Source of the DNA: an uncultured Collinsella sp.
GTDB taxonomy: Bacteria > Actinomycetota > Coriobacteriia > Coriobacteriales > Coriobacteriaceae
Direction of reading: 5' to 3'
DNA length: 28,697 nucleotides
Assembly: GCA_902491565.1 (NCBI GenBank)
Contig: CABUIE010000019.1
Coordinates: 1-28,697 of the forward strand
Made by a program: the position numbers and the translations under genes. The notes beneath the pieces are model-generated. The model was not told the origin of the DNA. It searched no databases and saw nothing but the letters and a program-made list of their open reading frames with translations. Shown here one piece after another: positions 6,217 to 14,227 of the stretch (position 1 is the stretch's first letter; every line of letters begins with the position of its first letter).

Positions 6217-7242
6217 CTAGTTAAGGCGCTCCACAAAGAAATCTGCCATGGAGAGGAACAGTTCGCGTGCATGCGGGTCGAGCGAAACGTCCTCGATGGC
6301 GGCCTTGGCCTTAGCGGTCAGGTCCAGCGCGTAGGCGTGGGCGTAATCGATAGAGCCGGTCTCCTGGAAGATCTCCACGGCGCGCGCGAGCTGCGCGGGG
6401 TCCTCGGTGCCCGAGGAGAGGATCGCTTCAATCTCGTCGTGATAGCGCTCGTCTGACAGAGCGTGCACGGCAACGAGCGTGCGCTTACCCTCGGTGATGT
6501 CGGTGCGGAAGTCCTTGTTGGCGGCCTCCTTGGTACCGATCAAGTTGAGCAGATCATCTTGGATCTGGAAGGCAAGGCCCGTGTGCAGGCCAAAGGCGCG
6601 CAGCGCTTCGATTTGCTCATCGCTGCCGCCGCCGATAATGGCTCCGGCGGCAAGCGGCGTGGCTCCGCTGTAAAACGCGGTCTTGTGCGTCGCCATGTCC
6701 AGGTAGTCATCAACCGAGATATCAAAGCGCCCGTCACGGACCCAACCCAGGTCGAGTGCCTGACCCTCGATGGTGCGGACGATCATCTCGGTGAGCTCGT
6801 GGAGTACGCGCAACTTTACGTCTGCCTCAAGCGTGGGGTCGTCGAGAACCGTCTTGGTGACCATGGTGAGCGCCAGGTCGCCACAATTGATGGCAAGGCC
6901 CGTGCCCTCGGTGAGGTGCATGCAGGGCTTGCCGCGGCGCAGCTGTCCGTTGTCGGCGATGTCGTCGTGGATCAGCGCGCCCGACTGGAAATGCTCGATG
7001 GCTGCCGCGGCGCTGCGGGCGCTCTCAAAGCTACCGCCCACTGCGGTTGCGGCGAGCATGCAGATAAGCGGGCGGTGGCGCTTGCCGGCGTTGGCCGTAA
7101 AAGCCGAGAGCGGCGCATACAGGTAGCGCTCGATATCGGCAGAGGTCGCCTGTCCGTCAAAGAACGTGGCCAGATAGTCGTTAATCTGGTCAAAGTGCTG
7201 GGCTAAAAAGCTGGTAAACGGACTGGACACGGGTTCTCGCAT
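6217..7242 (-). CDS. Polyprenyl synthetase (isoprenyl diphosphate synthase family)
   Basis: The enzyme condenses isopentenyl diphosphate with allylic diphosphates to make prenyl chains for quinones or lipid carriers. The first aspartate-rich motif is IHDDIADNGQLRRGKP (Asp93-Asp97 from the chosen start), and the second is FQIQDDLLN, where the usual final Asp is Asn. GKRHRP near the N-terminus is the diphosphate-binding region. The frame is open from 7281. The ATG at 7242 has AGAAGGA directly in front of it, which is too close, and the GTG at 7227 would have a 12-base spacing, so the start is uncertain. Product length (farnesyl, geranylgeranyl or longer) cannot be told from the sequence. The gene lies upstream of the CwlM-like gene, 138 bases away on the same strand. 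Confidence 0.88.
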   Translation of the reverse strand: MREPVSSPFTSFLAQHFDQINDYLATFFDGQATSADIERYLYAPLSAFTANAGKRHRPLICMLAATAVGGSFESARSAAAAIEHFQSGALIHDDIADNGQLRRGKPCMHLTEGTGLAINCGDLALTMVTKTVLDDPTLEADVKLRVLHELTEMIVRTIEGQALDLGWVRDGRFDISVDDYLDMATHKTAFYSGATPLAAGAIIGGGSDEQIEALRAFGLHTGLAFQIQDDLLNLIGTKEAANKDFRTDITEGKRTLVAVHALSDERYHDEIEAILSSGTEDPAQLARAVEIFQETGSIDYAHAYALDLTAKAKAAIEDVSLDPHARELFLSMADFFVERLN

Positions 7243-7355
7243 TCCTTCTGAGGTTGCATTGATGCAATATGCAGACAACATATTGCCACATCAGGGCGTT
7301 TGGCGCGGCAGTTTTGGCGATTTAGGACAACGGGCGTGCGTTTGATGGAGCGCGC

Positions 7356-9806
7356 CTAAATCAGCCTAAAATGCTCGAGCGCCGCAACGACACCGTCGTG
7401 ATCGACGGTGTCGGTCACGTAATCGGCCTTATCCTTGAGATAGTCCGGTGCGTTGCCCATCGCAATGCCGACATCGACGGCGTTCATCAGCGAGACGTCA
7501 TTGCTGGCGTCGCCAATGCCGTATACGGTTCCGTGGTGGGGGTCGAGGGCGTCGAGTACAGACTGGATGCCCCCGCGCTTCGTGCATTCGCGGGGCGAGA
7601 TTTCGGTTACCTCGAGTTCGAGCTCGTTAAAGCACAGCAGCGGCTCAAGTGCCTTATCTTGAGCGATGTGGTTGGCGAGCGATGTAGACATCAAGATCTT
7701 GTAGACACTGTAATGTTGCAGCTGCGTGACTGCGTCGCCCAGGGTGCGCGCGTATCCGGGGGCATCGGGGGCATCGGCACTCATGCGCACGACGCCGTTG
7801 AGGCCCTCAAAGCGGATGACCTCGCCCGATTGCTCAAGATAGGGGGCAAGATGCTGCAGCATGCTGGGCGTCATCGACAGATCGCGAATTGCGTGTCCGT
7901 TGATCTCGGCGTAACCGCCCGCAAGACAGACGATGCCGGTCCAAGGCAGCTCAAGAAGTTTGGGGTGGATGCAGCTGAGGGTACGTCCCGTGCAGATAAA
8001 GGCCATGTTGCCGTTGGCGACAAACTCGCGGATTGCCTGCGAAACCGCCTCGTTGGGATAGGGGGAGAGGTCCCGCTCGTCTTCGGGAAGGTCTTGGGCG
8101 AGCCTGGGGTCTTGCCAGGCGAGCGTTCCGTCGATATCGAAGAAGCAAATATCGCCGCGCTTATGGGCTGCGCTGGCGGCAGGGGAGGCCGAGGTGGTGG
8201 GCACAAATTCCGGCTCGAGGCCCATGATCTGGTCAAAATGCTCTTTAACGCGGGGAACGGAGATGCCGATGACCACCTGGGCGGTCTTGCCCGTAATGAT
8301 GAGGCCCTTGGCGCCCACCGCGACAAACGACGCGTTATCTGCAACGATGGAAGGGTCTGCGACCTCGACGCGCAGGCGCGTGGCGCAGTTGGTTGCGCCC
8401 ACGATATTGCCAACGCCACCTAAAAGCTGAATTACCCGCTCAGCGAGGACGTGATCTTGATCGGATCGACTATCGACCTCGTCATTGGGGGATTGCTCTT
8501 TGGCAAAGTCGCTTCCCGTTAAACAATCGATTGCCGCGCGATTGGCAACATGATCCTCGCGGCCCGGTGTCTTAAGGTCATAGACCAAGATGAGTGCTCG
8601 AAAACTAACAAAAAAGATGAGGCTAAAGGCAAGGCCGATACCGAGCGCCAAAAGATAGGCACCGGCATGCGTGCGCATGAGCGGAATAAAGTTGAAGGCT
8701 GCCATCTCCATCAGGCCGCCCGAGAAGATGCCGACGATGCCAAAGAGATTCATGGTTGTGGCAAGGCAAGACGATAAGACGGCGTAGAGCAAAAAGAGCC
8801 CGGGGTGGGTGAACATAAAGAGAAACTCGAGTGGCTCGGTAACGCCGCAAACCACCGAGGCGATGATGGCGGGAACAAGGATGACCCTGAGGCCGGCGCG
8901 GCGCTCGGGTTTTGCGGTGGAGTAGAACGCAGCTGCGATGGCAGGAAGGCCAAAGAGCTTGACCCAGCCGGTGGCGGTAAAACCGGCCCACGGCGCAAGC
9001 TCATTAAGGGGGCGCGTGCTATGGGAGAGGATGGGGAGCAAACTGCTCCACGTGGCGTAGATGCCGTCGTTAATGACCAGGTTGTCGTAGTAGATCGGCA
9101 TGTAGAGCAGGTGGTGCAGGCCAAAGGGCTCGAGTGCTCGTTCTAAAAAGACAAAGATGCCCACGCCAAAGGGACCGACGCCTGCAAGCGCGTGACGCAG
9201 CGTATCGGTTACACCGTATACGTAGGGCACGATGGCGGCCGAGATAGCAGCAAGGGCAAACACGGCAAAAAAGCTGATGAGGTAGACCAGCGAGGAGCCC
9301 GAGAAGGTGCCGAGCCAATCGGGAACCTTGGCATCGTAGAAGCGGTCATGGATGGCAACGACGGTTGCCGATACCGCCAGCGGGCCGATAATGCCGGTGT
9401 CGAGCGTCTTGATGCCGTCGATGACGGTGATACCGCTGGCGGAGGTCAAAGATGACGGGTACTCAAGTCCAAGGTTGTCTCCGCTCAGCTTAATGATCTC
9501 GCTCAAAAAGAAGCAGTAGGCAAAATAGGCGACGAGAGCCTCGAGACAGCAACGAGCCGGTTGTTTTTGGGCAAGACCGATGGGCAGCGCTACGGCAAAA
9601 AGGAGCGGGAGGCGTTTAAAGACCGTCCACGAGCCGCGCTGGATGATGGTCCAAAAAACGTACCAAGGGGTTCCGTATACGGCGAGATCGCCGACGATGT
9701 CCGCAGTCGTTGCGAGAGCGGAGACGCCGACCATGAGGCCTGATATAGAAAACAGCATGGCGGGCGCGAACATTGCCCCGCCAAAGCGTTGGATTTTTTG
9801 CAGCAT
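7356..9806 (-). CDS. PTS EIICB (glucoside/maltose/trehalose type) fused to a HAD phosphatase
   Basis: The 816-residue protein starts at an ATG with GGAAGG seven bases upstream. Residues 1-425 are an EIIC of the glucose superfamily with about ten membrane segments and the typical LFSISGLMVG, GLHHLLYMPIYY and GVTEPLEFLFMF stretches. Residues 445-525 are an EIIB domain with the phosphorylated cysteine in GATNCATRLRVEV (Cys474). Residues 550-816 are a Cof-type HAD hydrolase with FFDIDGTLAW (Asp557, Asp559) and GDASNDVSLM (Asp766, Asp770). There is no EIIA domain, so a partner must come from elsewhere. No 6-phospho-glycosidase is nearby; the HAD part might dephosphorylate the imported sugar phosphate, which is inference. 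The divergent TreR-type regulator and a GTTTAAAC site at the start region suggest repression by that protein. Confidence 0.88.
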   Translation of the reverse strand: MLQKIQRFGGAMFAPAMLFSISGLMVGVSALATTADIVGDLAVYGTPWYVFWTIIQRGSWTVFKRLPLLFAVALPIGLAQKQPARCCLEALVAYFAYCFFLSEIIKLSGDNLGLEYPSSLTSASGITVIDGIKTLDTGIIGPLAVSATVVAIHDRFYDAKVPDWLGTFSGSSLVYLISFFAVFALAAISAAIVPYVYGVTDTLRHALAGVGPFGVGIFVFLERALEPFGLHHLLYMPIYYDNLVINDGIYATWSSLLPILSHSTRPLNELAPWAGFTATGWVKLFGLPAIAAAFYSTAKPERRAGLRVILVPAIIASVVCGVTEPLEFLFMFTHPGLFLLYAVLSSCLATTMNLFGIVGIFSGGLMEMAAFNFIPLMRTHAGAYLLALGIGLAFSLIFFVSFRALILVYDLKTPGREDHVANRAAIDCLTGSDFAKEQSPNDEVDSRSDQDHVLAERVIQLLGGVGNIVGATNCATRLRVEVADPSIVADNASFVAVGAKGLIITGKTAQVVIGISVPRVKEHFDQIMGLEPEFVPTTSASPAASAAHKRGDICFFDIDGTLAWQDPRLAQDLPEDERDLSPYPNEAVSQAIREFVANGNMAFICTGRTLSCIHPKLLELPWTGIVCLAGGYAEINGHAIRDLSMTPSMLQHLAPYLEQSGEVIRFEGLNGVVRMSADAPDAPGYARTLGDAVTQLQHYSVYKILMSTSLANHIAQDKALEPLLCFNELELEVTEISPRECTKRGGIQSVLDALDPHHGTVYGIGDASNDVSLMNAVDVGIAMGNAPDYLKDKADYVTDTVDHDGVVAALEHFRLI

Positions 9807-9849
9807 GTTCTGCCTTCCGAATATCGAGGCGCGTTGCGCGTGGGGAAAC

Positions 9850-9857
9850 GTTTAAAC
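9850..9857 (-). promoter_or_regulatory. Candidate TreR-type operator at the PTS promoter
   Basis: GTTTAAAC is a perfect palindrome of the GTNTANAC form bound by HutC/TreR-type GntR proteins. It lies 44 bases upstream of the PTS start codon. It is 9 bases downstream of a TACAAT (-10-like, 9872-9867 on the minus strand), so it would cover the transcription start. Confidence 0.5.
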
Positions 9858-9866
9858 AATGGATTC

Positions 9867-9872
9867 ATTGTA
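9867..9872 (-). promoter_or_regulatory. -10-like element of the PTS gene
   Basis: TACAAT is read on the minus strand. No good -35 is seen 17 bases upstream, so the promoter would be weak or depend on an activator. The same hexamer stands upstream of malQ at 19876-19871. Confidence 0.4.
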
Positions 9873-9971
9873 GAGGACCAGACGATTGTCGTACCGGCAG
9901 TTTTGAGCGAAATCGATTTGGGCATGACAGAAACCGTCAACGGTTAAATCCTGTCGCTTTACCGATATTCG

Positions 9972-9979
9972 GTTTAAAC
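9972..9979 (+). promoter_or_regulatory. Candidate TreR-type operator at the treR promoter
   Basis: This is a second GTTTAAAC. The 11-mer GTTTAAACAAC recurs inverted upstream of malQ. TTTAAA is followed after 16 bases by TATCGT, so the site would overlap the -35 of the regulator's own promoter and allow autoregulation. Confidence 0.5.
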
Positions 9980-10035
9980 AACTTTAAGAAATGCTATCGT
10001 GCCTAGCCGGAAATGAATAATGTAGAGGTGAAACA

Positions 10036-10755
10036 ATGCCAAAAGCGATATACGAAGGAATCTACCGAGAAATACGCTCGCGCATCATTAATGGGACCTA
10101 TGCGTTTCAGGAGATGCTGCCAACCGAAGCCGAGCTGACCGCGGAATTTGGCTGCACGCGCAATACCGTCCGCCGCGCTTTGAGCATGCTGGCCGACGGG
10201 ATGTTTGTGCAGCCCATACACGGCAAGGGCGTGCGCGTTATTTGGCTTAAGGGCGAAACCGACATGTTGGGCGCACTCGAAGAGGTTGAGTCGTTTGGCG
10301 AGTTTGCAAAGCGCAACAATGCCGTTGCATCGACGGACGTTAAGTCTTTCGAACATCTGGTTTGCACCGAGCAACTCTCTCGTCACCTGGGCTTTAAGGT
10401 GGGCGAGGAGTTGATTCGCGTAGTGCGTGTCCGAAGCCTCAACGGCAACGCGCGCCAAGTGGACCATGGCTATTTTTTGGCGTCGATCGCCAAGGGCCTG
10501 ACTCCCGAGATCGCGGCAGATTCTATTTACGGCTATCTGGAGCACAAGCGCGGTGTCAAAGTGATGGCGAGCCGTCGTACGGTGAGTGTCGAGCTCGCCA
10601 ACGATGAGGACTGCAGCTATCTTGACCTCGGCAAATACAACTGCGTTGCCGTCATGGAGAGTCAGTCGTACACCTCGGATGGCATCTTGTTTGAGGTGAC
10701 GCACACTCGCACACACCCCGAGATCTTCCATTACCGCGTCAATTCCAAGCGATAG
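10036..10755 (+). CDS. treR: GntR-family regulator, TreR-like
   Basis: The 239-residue protein begins at an ATG after GAGGTGA. Residues 1-68 form a GntR winged helix with YEGIYREIRSRIINGTY, LPTEAELTAEFGCTRNTVRRAL and a wing IHGKGVRV. Residues about 80-235 are a UTRA effector domain. Its ending resembles the trehalose repressor TreR: SIYGYLEHKRGVKV, VELANDEDCSYLDL and a final FHYRVNSKR. In Firmicutes TreR binds trehalose-6-phosphate. The gene is transcribed away from the PTS gene, a classic arrangement for a local repressor. The effector here could be another disaccharide phosphate, and the name treR is given by similarity only. Confidence 0.8.
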   Translation: MPKAIYEGIYREIRSRIINGTYAFQEMLPTEAELTAEFGCTRNTVRRALSMLADGMFVQPIHGKGVRVIWLKGETDMLGALEEVESFGEFAKRNNAVASTDVKSFEHLVCTEQLSRHLGFKVGEELIRVVRVRSLNGNARQVDHGYFLASIAKGLTPEIAADSIYGYLEHKRGVKVMASRRTVSVELANDEDCSYLDLGKYNCVAVMESQSYTSDGILFEVTHTRTHPEIFHYRVNSKR

Positions 10756-10793
10756 CCGGCTAGCTCGCAGCCTGACGAGACTCATGGCCTCAA

Positions 10794-10848
10794 AGAGAAA
10801 ACGCCCGGTCAAACCGACGGTACATCGGCTTGACCGGGCGTTTTCTCT
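10794..10848 (+). terminator. Intrinsic terminator after treR
   Basis: A 19-bp perfect stem (10794-10812 with 10830-10848) ends in GCGTTTTCTCT, with a 17-base loop. It is AT-rich at the base on both sides and so may work in both directions. The stretch 10849-11061 beyond it has no gene. It contains the ABC operon's promoter region and leader, including a 7-bp hairpin at 11020-11038. Confidence 0.8.
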
Positions 10849-10943
10849 GCATTAGATAACAAATAATTGTTAGTACAAAACTTGTCAAGTATCAAGTTGA
10901 AATTACCGTTCACCGAAGTTTTTCTACCGCTCTAGTAATACTT

Positions 10944-10954
10944 GTTCAAACAAC
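10944..10954 (+). promoter_or_regulatory. Near match to the GTTTAAACAAC site upstream of the ABC operon
   Basis: GTTCAAACAAC differs by one base from the 11-mer shared by the treR/PTS and malQ promoters. A second weaker match, GTTCAAAT, stands at 10972. The central TA of the palindrome is lost, so binding is uncertain. Confidence 0.3.
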
Positions 10955-11061
10955 TAGCCAAATAGCGTATCGTTCAAATCAGCAAAAGGGGCAAAGTCCC
11001 CGAGCCAATCTCCGAAGGCGGCGGCAAAGGGTGCCGCCACGGTGTGAAAGGGTGGATTGTA

Positions 11062-12378
11062 ATGAAGAACGAAATGAGCAGAAGGCAGTTCCTGGGCTTT
11101 GCTGGTTCCGCGGCTGCAGTTCTTGGTCTGGGCCTCGTGGGTTGCGGTGGTTCTGCCGGCTCCGGCTCCTCTGCTTCTGGTGACGCTGCCGAGGTCTACT
11201 TCCTCCAATTCAAGCCCGAGGTCGACAAGGAGTGGAAGGAGATCGCCAAGGCCTATAAGAAGGAGAAGGGCGTCGAGGTCAAGATCGTGACCGCCGCTTC
11301 CAACACCTACGAGGAGAAGCTTAAGTCCGAGATGTCCAAGAGCTCCGCTCCGACCCTGTTCCAGGTCAACGGCCCCACCGGTCTTAAGAACTGGAAGGAT
11401 TACTGCGCCGACCTGTCCGATACCAAGCTCCGCGGTGAGCTCATTGACGACTCCCTGGCTCTGCAGTCCGACGGCAAGGATGTGTGCATCGACTGGGTCC
11501 AGGAGAGCTTCGGCATCATCTACAACAAGCAGCTGCTCGAGAAGGCTGGCTACAAGGCCGAGGACATCAACTCCTTCGACAAGCTGAAGGCTTGTGCCGA
11601 TGACATCCAGGCCCGCAAGGACGAGCTTGGTGTCGAGGGTGCCTTCACTTCCGCCGGCATGGACGACTCCTCCAGCTGGCGCTACACCACCCACCTTGCC
11701 AACATGCCGCTCTACTACGAGTTTGAGAAGGAGCACAACCAGGAGGACGACGAGATCAAGGGTGAGTTCCTCGACAACTACAAGCAGATCTTCGACCTGT
11801 ACATCACCGACTCCACCTGCGATCCTTCGCAGCTTGCTTCCAAGACCGGCGACGACGCCACCAACGAGTTCGCAACCGGCAAGGCCGTCTTCTACCAGAA
11901 CGGCTCTTGGGCCTACTCTGACCTCGTCAAGGCCGGCATGACCGACGATCAGATTGGCATGATGCCAATCTACATCGGTGTTGACGGCGAGGAGAACCAG
12001 GGCCTGTGCTCCGGCGGCGAGAACTACTGGTGCGTCAGTTCCCAGGCTTCCGAGGATGCCCAGAAGGCCACCGAGGACTTCATGTATTGGTGCGTCACCG
12101 CTGACACCCCGACCAGCATCATCGCCGACAAGATGGGCCTGACCGCTCCGTTCAAGAGCGCCAAGGAGACCACCAACGTCTTCTCGCAGCAGGCCGTTGC
12201 CATGGCCAAGGACGGCAAGAAGACCGTCGCTTGGGACTTCGTCTACATTCCCTCCGAGGAGTGGAAGAAGAACCTCAAGCAGGCTCTGATTGCCTACGCT
12301 GCCGATAACAGCAAGTGGGACGGCGTCAAGAACGCCTTCGTCGATGGTTGGAAGACCGAGAAGGCCGCTTCCGAGTAA
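11062..12378 (+). CDS. ABC sugar transporter, extracellular solute-binding lipoprotein
   Basis: I chose the ATG at 11062, nine bases after GAAAGGG; an in-frame GTG lies at 11044. The 438-residue product begins MKNEMSRRQFLGFAG, a twin-arginine-type motif, and has a hydrophobic stretch ending LVGC. It should be exported, possibly by Tat, then lipidated on that cysteine. A Gly/Ser-rich linker follows, then a family 1 (maltose-binding-like) sugar-binding fold with WVQESFGIIYNKQLLEKAGY and FATGKAVFYQNGSW. The gene leads an importer operon with two permease genes and an ATPase gene. A malto-oligosaccharide substrate is inferred from the convergent malQ-glgP pair and is not shown by residues I can identify. 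Confidence 0.88.
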   Translation: MKNEMSRRQFLGFAGSAAAVLGLGLVGCGGSAGSGSSASGDAAEVYFLQFKPEVDKEWKEIAKAYKKEKGVEVKIVTAASNTYEEKLKSEMSKSSAPTLFQVNGPTGLKNWKDYCADLSDTKLRGELIDDSLALQSDGKDVCIDWVQESFGIIYNKQLLEKAGYKAEDINSFDKLKACADDIQARKDELGVEGAFTSAGMDDSSSWRYTTHLANMPLYYEFEKEHNQEDDEIKGEFLDNYKQIFDLYITDSTCDPSQLASKTGDDATNEFATGKAVFYQNGSWAYSDLVKAGMTDDQIGMMPIYIGVDGEENQGLCSGGENYWCVSSQASEDAQKATEDFMYWCVTADTPTSIIADKMGLTAPFKSAKETTNVFSQQAVAMAKDGKKTVAWDFVYIPSEEWKKNLKQALIAYAADNSKWDGVKNAFVDGWKTEKAASE

Positions 12379-12409
12379 GCAGTTGCTGCCCAAGCTATCT
12401 GATTAGCGA

Positions 12410-12445
12410 CAGGGGGCGGGCAGACGTTGGTTTGCCCGCCCCCTG
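12410..12445 (+). other. Intercistronic hairpin between binding-protein and permease genes
   Basis: A 13-bp perfect GC-rich stem (12410-12422 with 12433-12445) with a ten-base loop and no T-tract lies between the binding-protein stop and the permease start. Such hairpins commonly stabilise the upstream message or partly terminate transcription, which would give an excess of binding protein over permease. Confidence 0.7.
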
Positions 12446-12465
12446 CATATTGAAAGGACCCTTTT

Positions 12466-13320
12466 ATGGGCAAAGCACTCAAGCGCTGGTGGCCGCTCTT
12501 TATGCTGCCCACGTGCCTGGCGTTTATGATCGGGTTCGTGATCCCTTTTATCCAGGGCTTCTATCTCTCGTTCTGCCAGTTTATTATCATTAGTAACGCG
12601 CACTTTGTCGGTATCGAGAACTACGTGCGCGCGCTGTCCGATCCGCAGTTCTCCACGTCGTTCTTCTTTACCGTGGCGTTTGCCTTCCTGTCGACGGTGC
12701 TCATCAACGTGATCGCCCTGGCCATTGCGCAGGCGCTCACCCGCAAGGCGCTCAAAGGCACCAACATCTTCCGTACGATCTTCTTTATGCCTAACCTGAT
12801 CGGCGGCATCGTGCTGGGCTACATTTGGCAGATTCTGATCAACTGCCTGCTCTCCAACGTGGGCGCCCAGCTCATCGCTCTTAACTCTGCTGCTGGCTTC
12901 TGGGGCCTTATCATCCTGACCCTGTGGCAGCAGGTCGGCTACATGATGATCATCTACATCGCTGGTCTGCAGTCCATTCCGTCCGACTACATCGAGGCCG
13001 CCAAGGTCGACGGCGCTACGGCATGGCAGACGTTTTGGAAGGTTAAGATCCCTAACCTGATGCCGACCATCACCATCTGCCTGTTCCTGTCCATCACCAA
13101 CGGCTTTAAGCTGTTCGACCAGAACCTCGCCCTTACCGGCGGCGCCCCCGCGCACTCCACCGAGATGCTCGCCCTGAACATCTACAACACGTTCTATTCG
13201 CGTGCCGGTATCGCATGGCAGGGCATTGGTCAGGCCAAGGCGGTTATCTTCTGCATCCTGGTCGTGGCCATCTCCATGATCCAGCTTAAGGCCACGAGGT
13301 CCAAGGAGGTGCAGCAGTAA
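12466..13320 (+). CDS. ABC sugar transporter permease, MalF-like
   Basis: The 284-residue membrane protein has six predicted transmembrane segments. The binding-protein-dependent transport signature EAAKVDGATAWQTFWKVKIP is at about residues 179-198, where the coupling helix contacts the ATPase. TGGAPAHSTEMLALNIYNTF near the C-terminus is typical of MalF/UgpA-type sugar permeases. The start has GAAAGGA upstream. Its last base overlaps the first base of the next permease gene (TAATG), so the two are translationally coupled. It would form the membrane channel with the product of 13320-14159. Confidence 0.92.
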   Translation: MGKALKRWWPLFMLPTCLAFMIGFVIPFIQGFYLSFCQFIIISNAHFVGIENYVRALSDPQFSTSFFFTVAFAFLSTVLINVIALAIAQALTRKALKGTNIFRTIFFMPNLIGGIVLGYIWQILINCLLSNVGAQLIALNSAAGFWGLIILTLWQQVGYMMIIYIAGLQSIPSDYIEAAKVDGATAWQTFWKVKIPNLMPTITICLFLSITNGFKLFDQNLALTGGAPAHSTEMLALNIYNTFYSRAGIAWQGIGQAKAVIFCILVVAISMIQLKATRSKEVQQ

Positions 13321-14159
13321 TGAAACGCGATAAGGTTATCAACCGCGCGCTCTCGATTTTCTTTACGATCCTGTCGCTCGCGTGGATCTACCCCGTGTTC
13401 ATGATTGCGCTTAATTCTTTTAAGAAAGCGACCGCAATCAGCACCACCACGGCATTCGATCTGCTCACGCCCGAGACGTTCAACGGCCTCGCAAACTACA
13501 TGCACGCCCTTAACGAGCAGGGCTTTGCCTCGGCATTTATGTACTCGCTCATCATCACGGTCACGTCGGTCGTGCTGATCTTGGTGTGCTGCTCCATGTG
13601 CGCTTGGTACGTGGTTCGTGTCAACAACAAGATCTCGAACTTCTTCTATTACCTGTTCGTGTTCTCGATGGTCGTGCCGTTCCAGATGCTCATGTTCACG
13701 CTGTCCAATTTGGCGGACCGCATCGGCTTTAACACGCCGTTCAACATCTGCTTTATCTATCTGGGCTTTGGCGCGGGCCTGGCGGTCTTTATGTTCGCCG
13801 GTTTTGTAAAGAACATCCCGCTCGAGATCGAGGAGGCGGCCATGATTGATGGCTGCAACCCGGTCCAGGTGTTCTTTAAGATCGTCCTTCCCATCATGAA
13901 GCCCACCTATCTTTCGGTCGGCATCCTCGAGACCATGTGGGTCTGGAACGACTACCTGCTGCCCTACCTTACGCTCGACTCCACCAAGTACAAGACCATT
14001 CCTATCTTGATCCAGTACTTCCGCGGCGGCTACGGCCACGTCGAGCTCGGCCCCATGATGGCCTGCATCATGATGGTCGTTATCCCCATCGTCATCATGT
14101 ACATCCTCTGCCAGAAGTACATCATCGACGGTGTGGTGGCAGGTGCCGTCAAGGGCTGA
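13320..14159 (+). CDS. ABC sugar transporter permease, MalG-like
   Basis: The 279-residue membrane protein belongs to the MalG/UgpE family. It has the N-terminal IYPVFMIALNSFKK segment and the coupling motif EIEEAAMIDGCNPVQVFFKI at about residues 175-194, followed by VLPIMKP. The C-terminus ends CQKYIIDGVVAGAVKG, a conserved ending of MalG-type permeases. It overlaps the preceding permease gene by one base, and its own GGAGG site lies inside that gene. Confidence 0.92.
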   Translation: MKRDKVINRALSIFFTILSLAWIYPVFMIALNSFKKATAISTTTAFDLLTPETFNGLANYMHALNEQGFASAFMYSLIITVTSVVLILVCCSMCAWYVVRVNNKISNFFYYLFVFSMVVPFQMLMFTLSNLADRIGFNTPFNICFIYLGFGAGLAVFMFAGFVKNIPLEIEEAAMIDGCNPVQVFFKIVLPIMKPTYLSVGILETMWVWNDYLLPYLTLDSTKYKTIPILIQYFRGGYGHVELGPMMACIMMVVIPIVIMYILCQKYIIDGVVAGAVKG

Positions 14160-14227
14160 TGCCGTAACTGTTTTGCAAGTTTTGGCGGCGTCCCTCAGCG
14201 CGGCGCCGCGTATCGAAAGGTAAAGAC

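Noticed and set aside
10987..11040. Riboswitch-like leader before the ABC operon
   Set aside because: Two short hairpins are visible, one of them a 7-bp stem at 11020-11038, but no known aptamer consensus could be matched.
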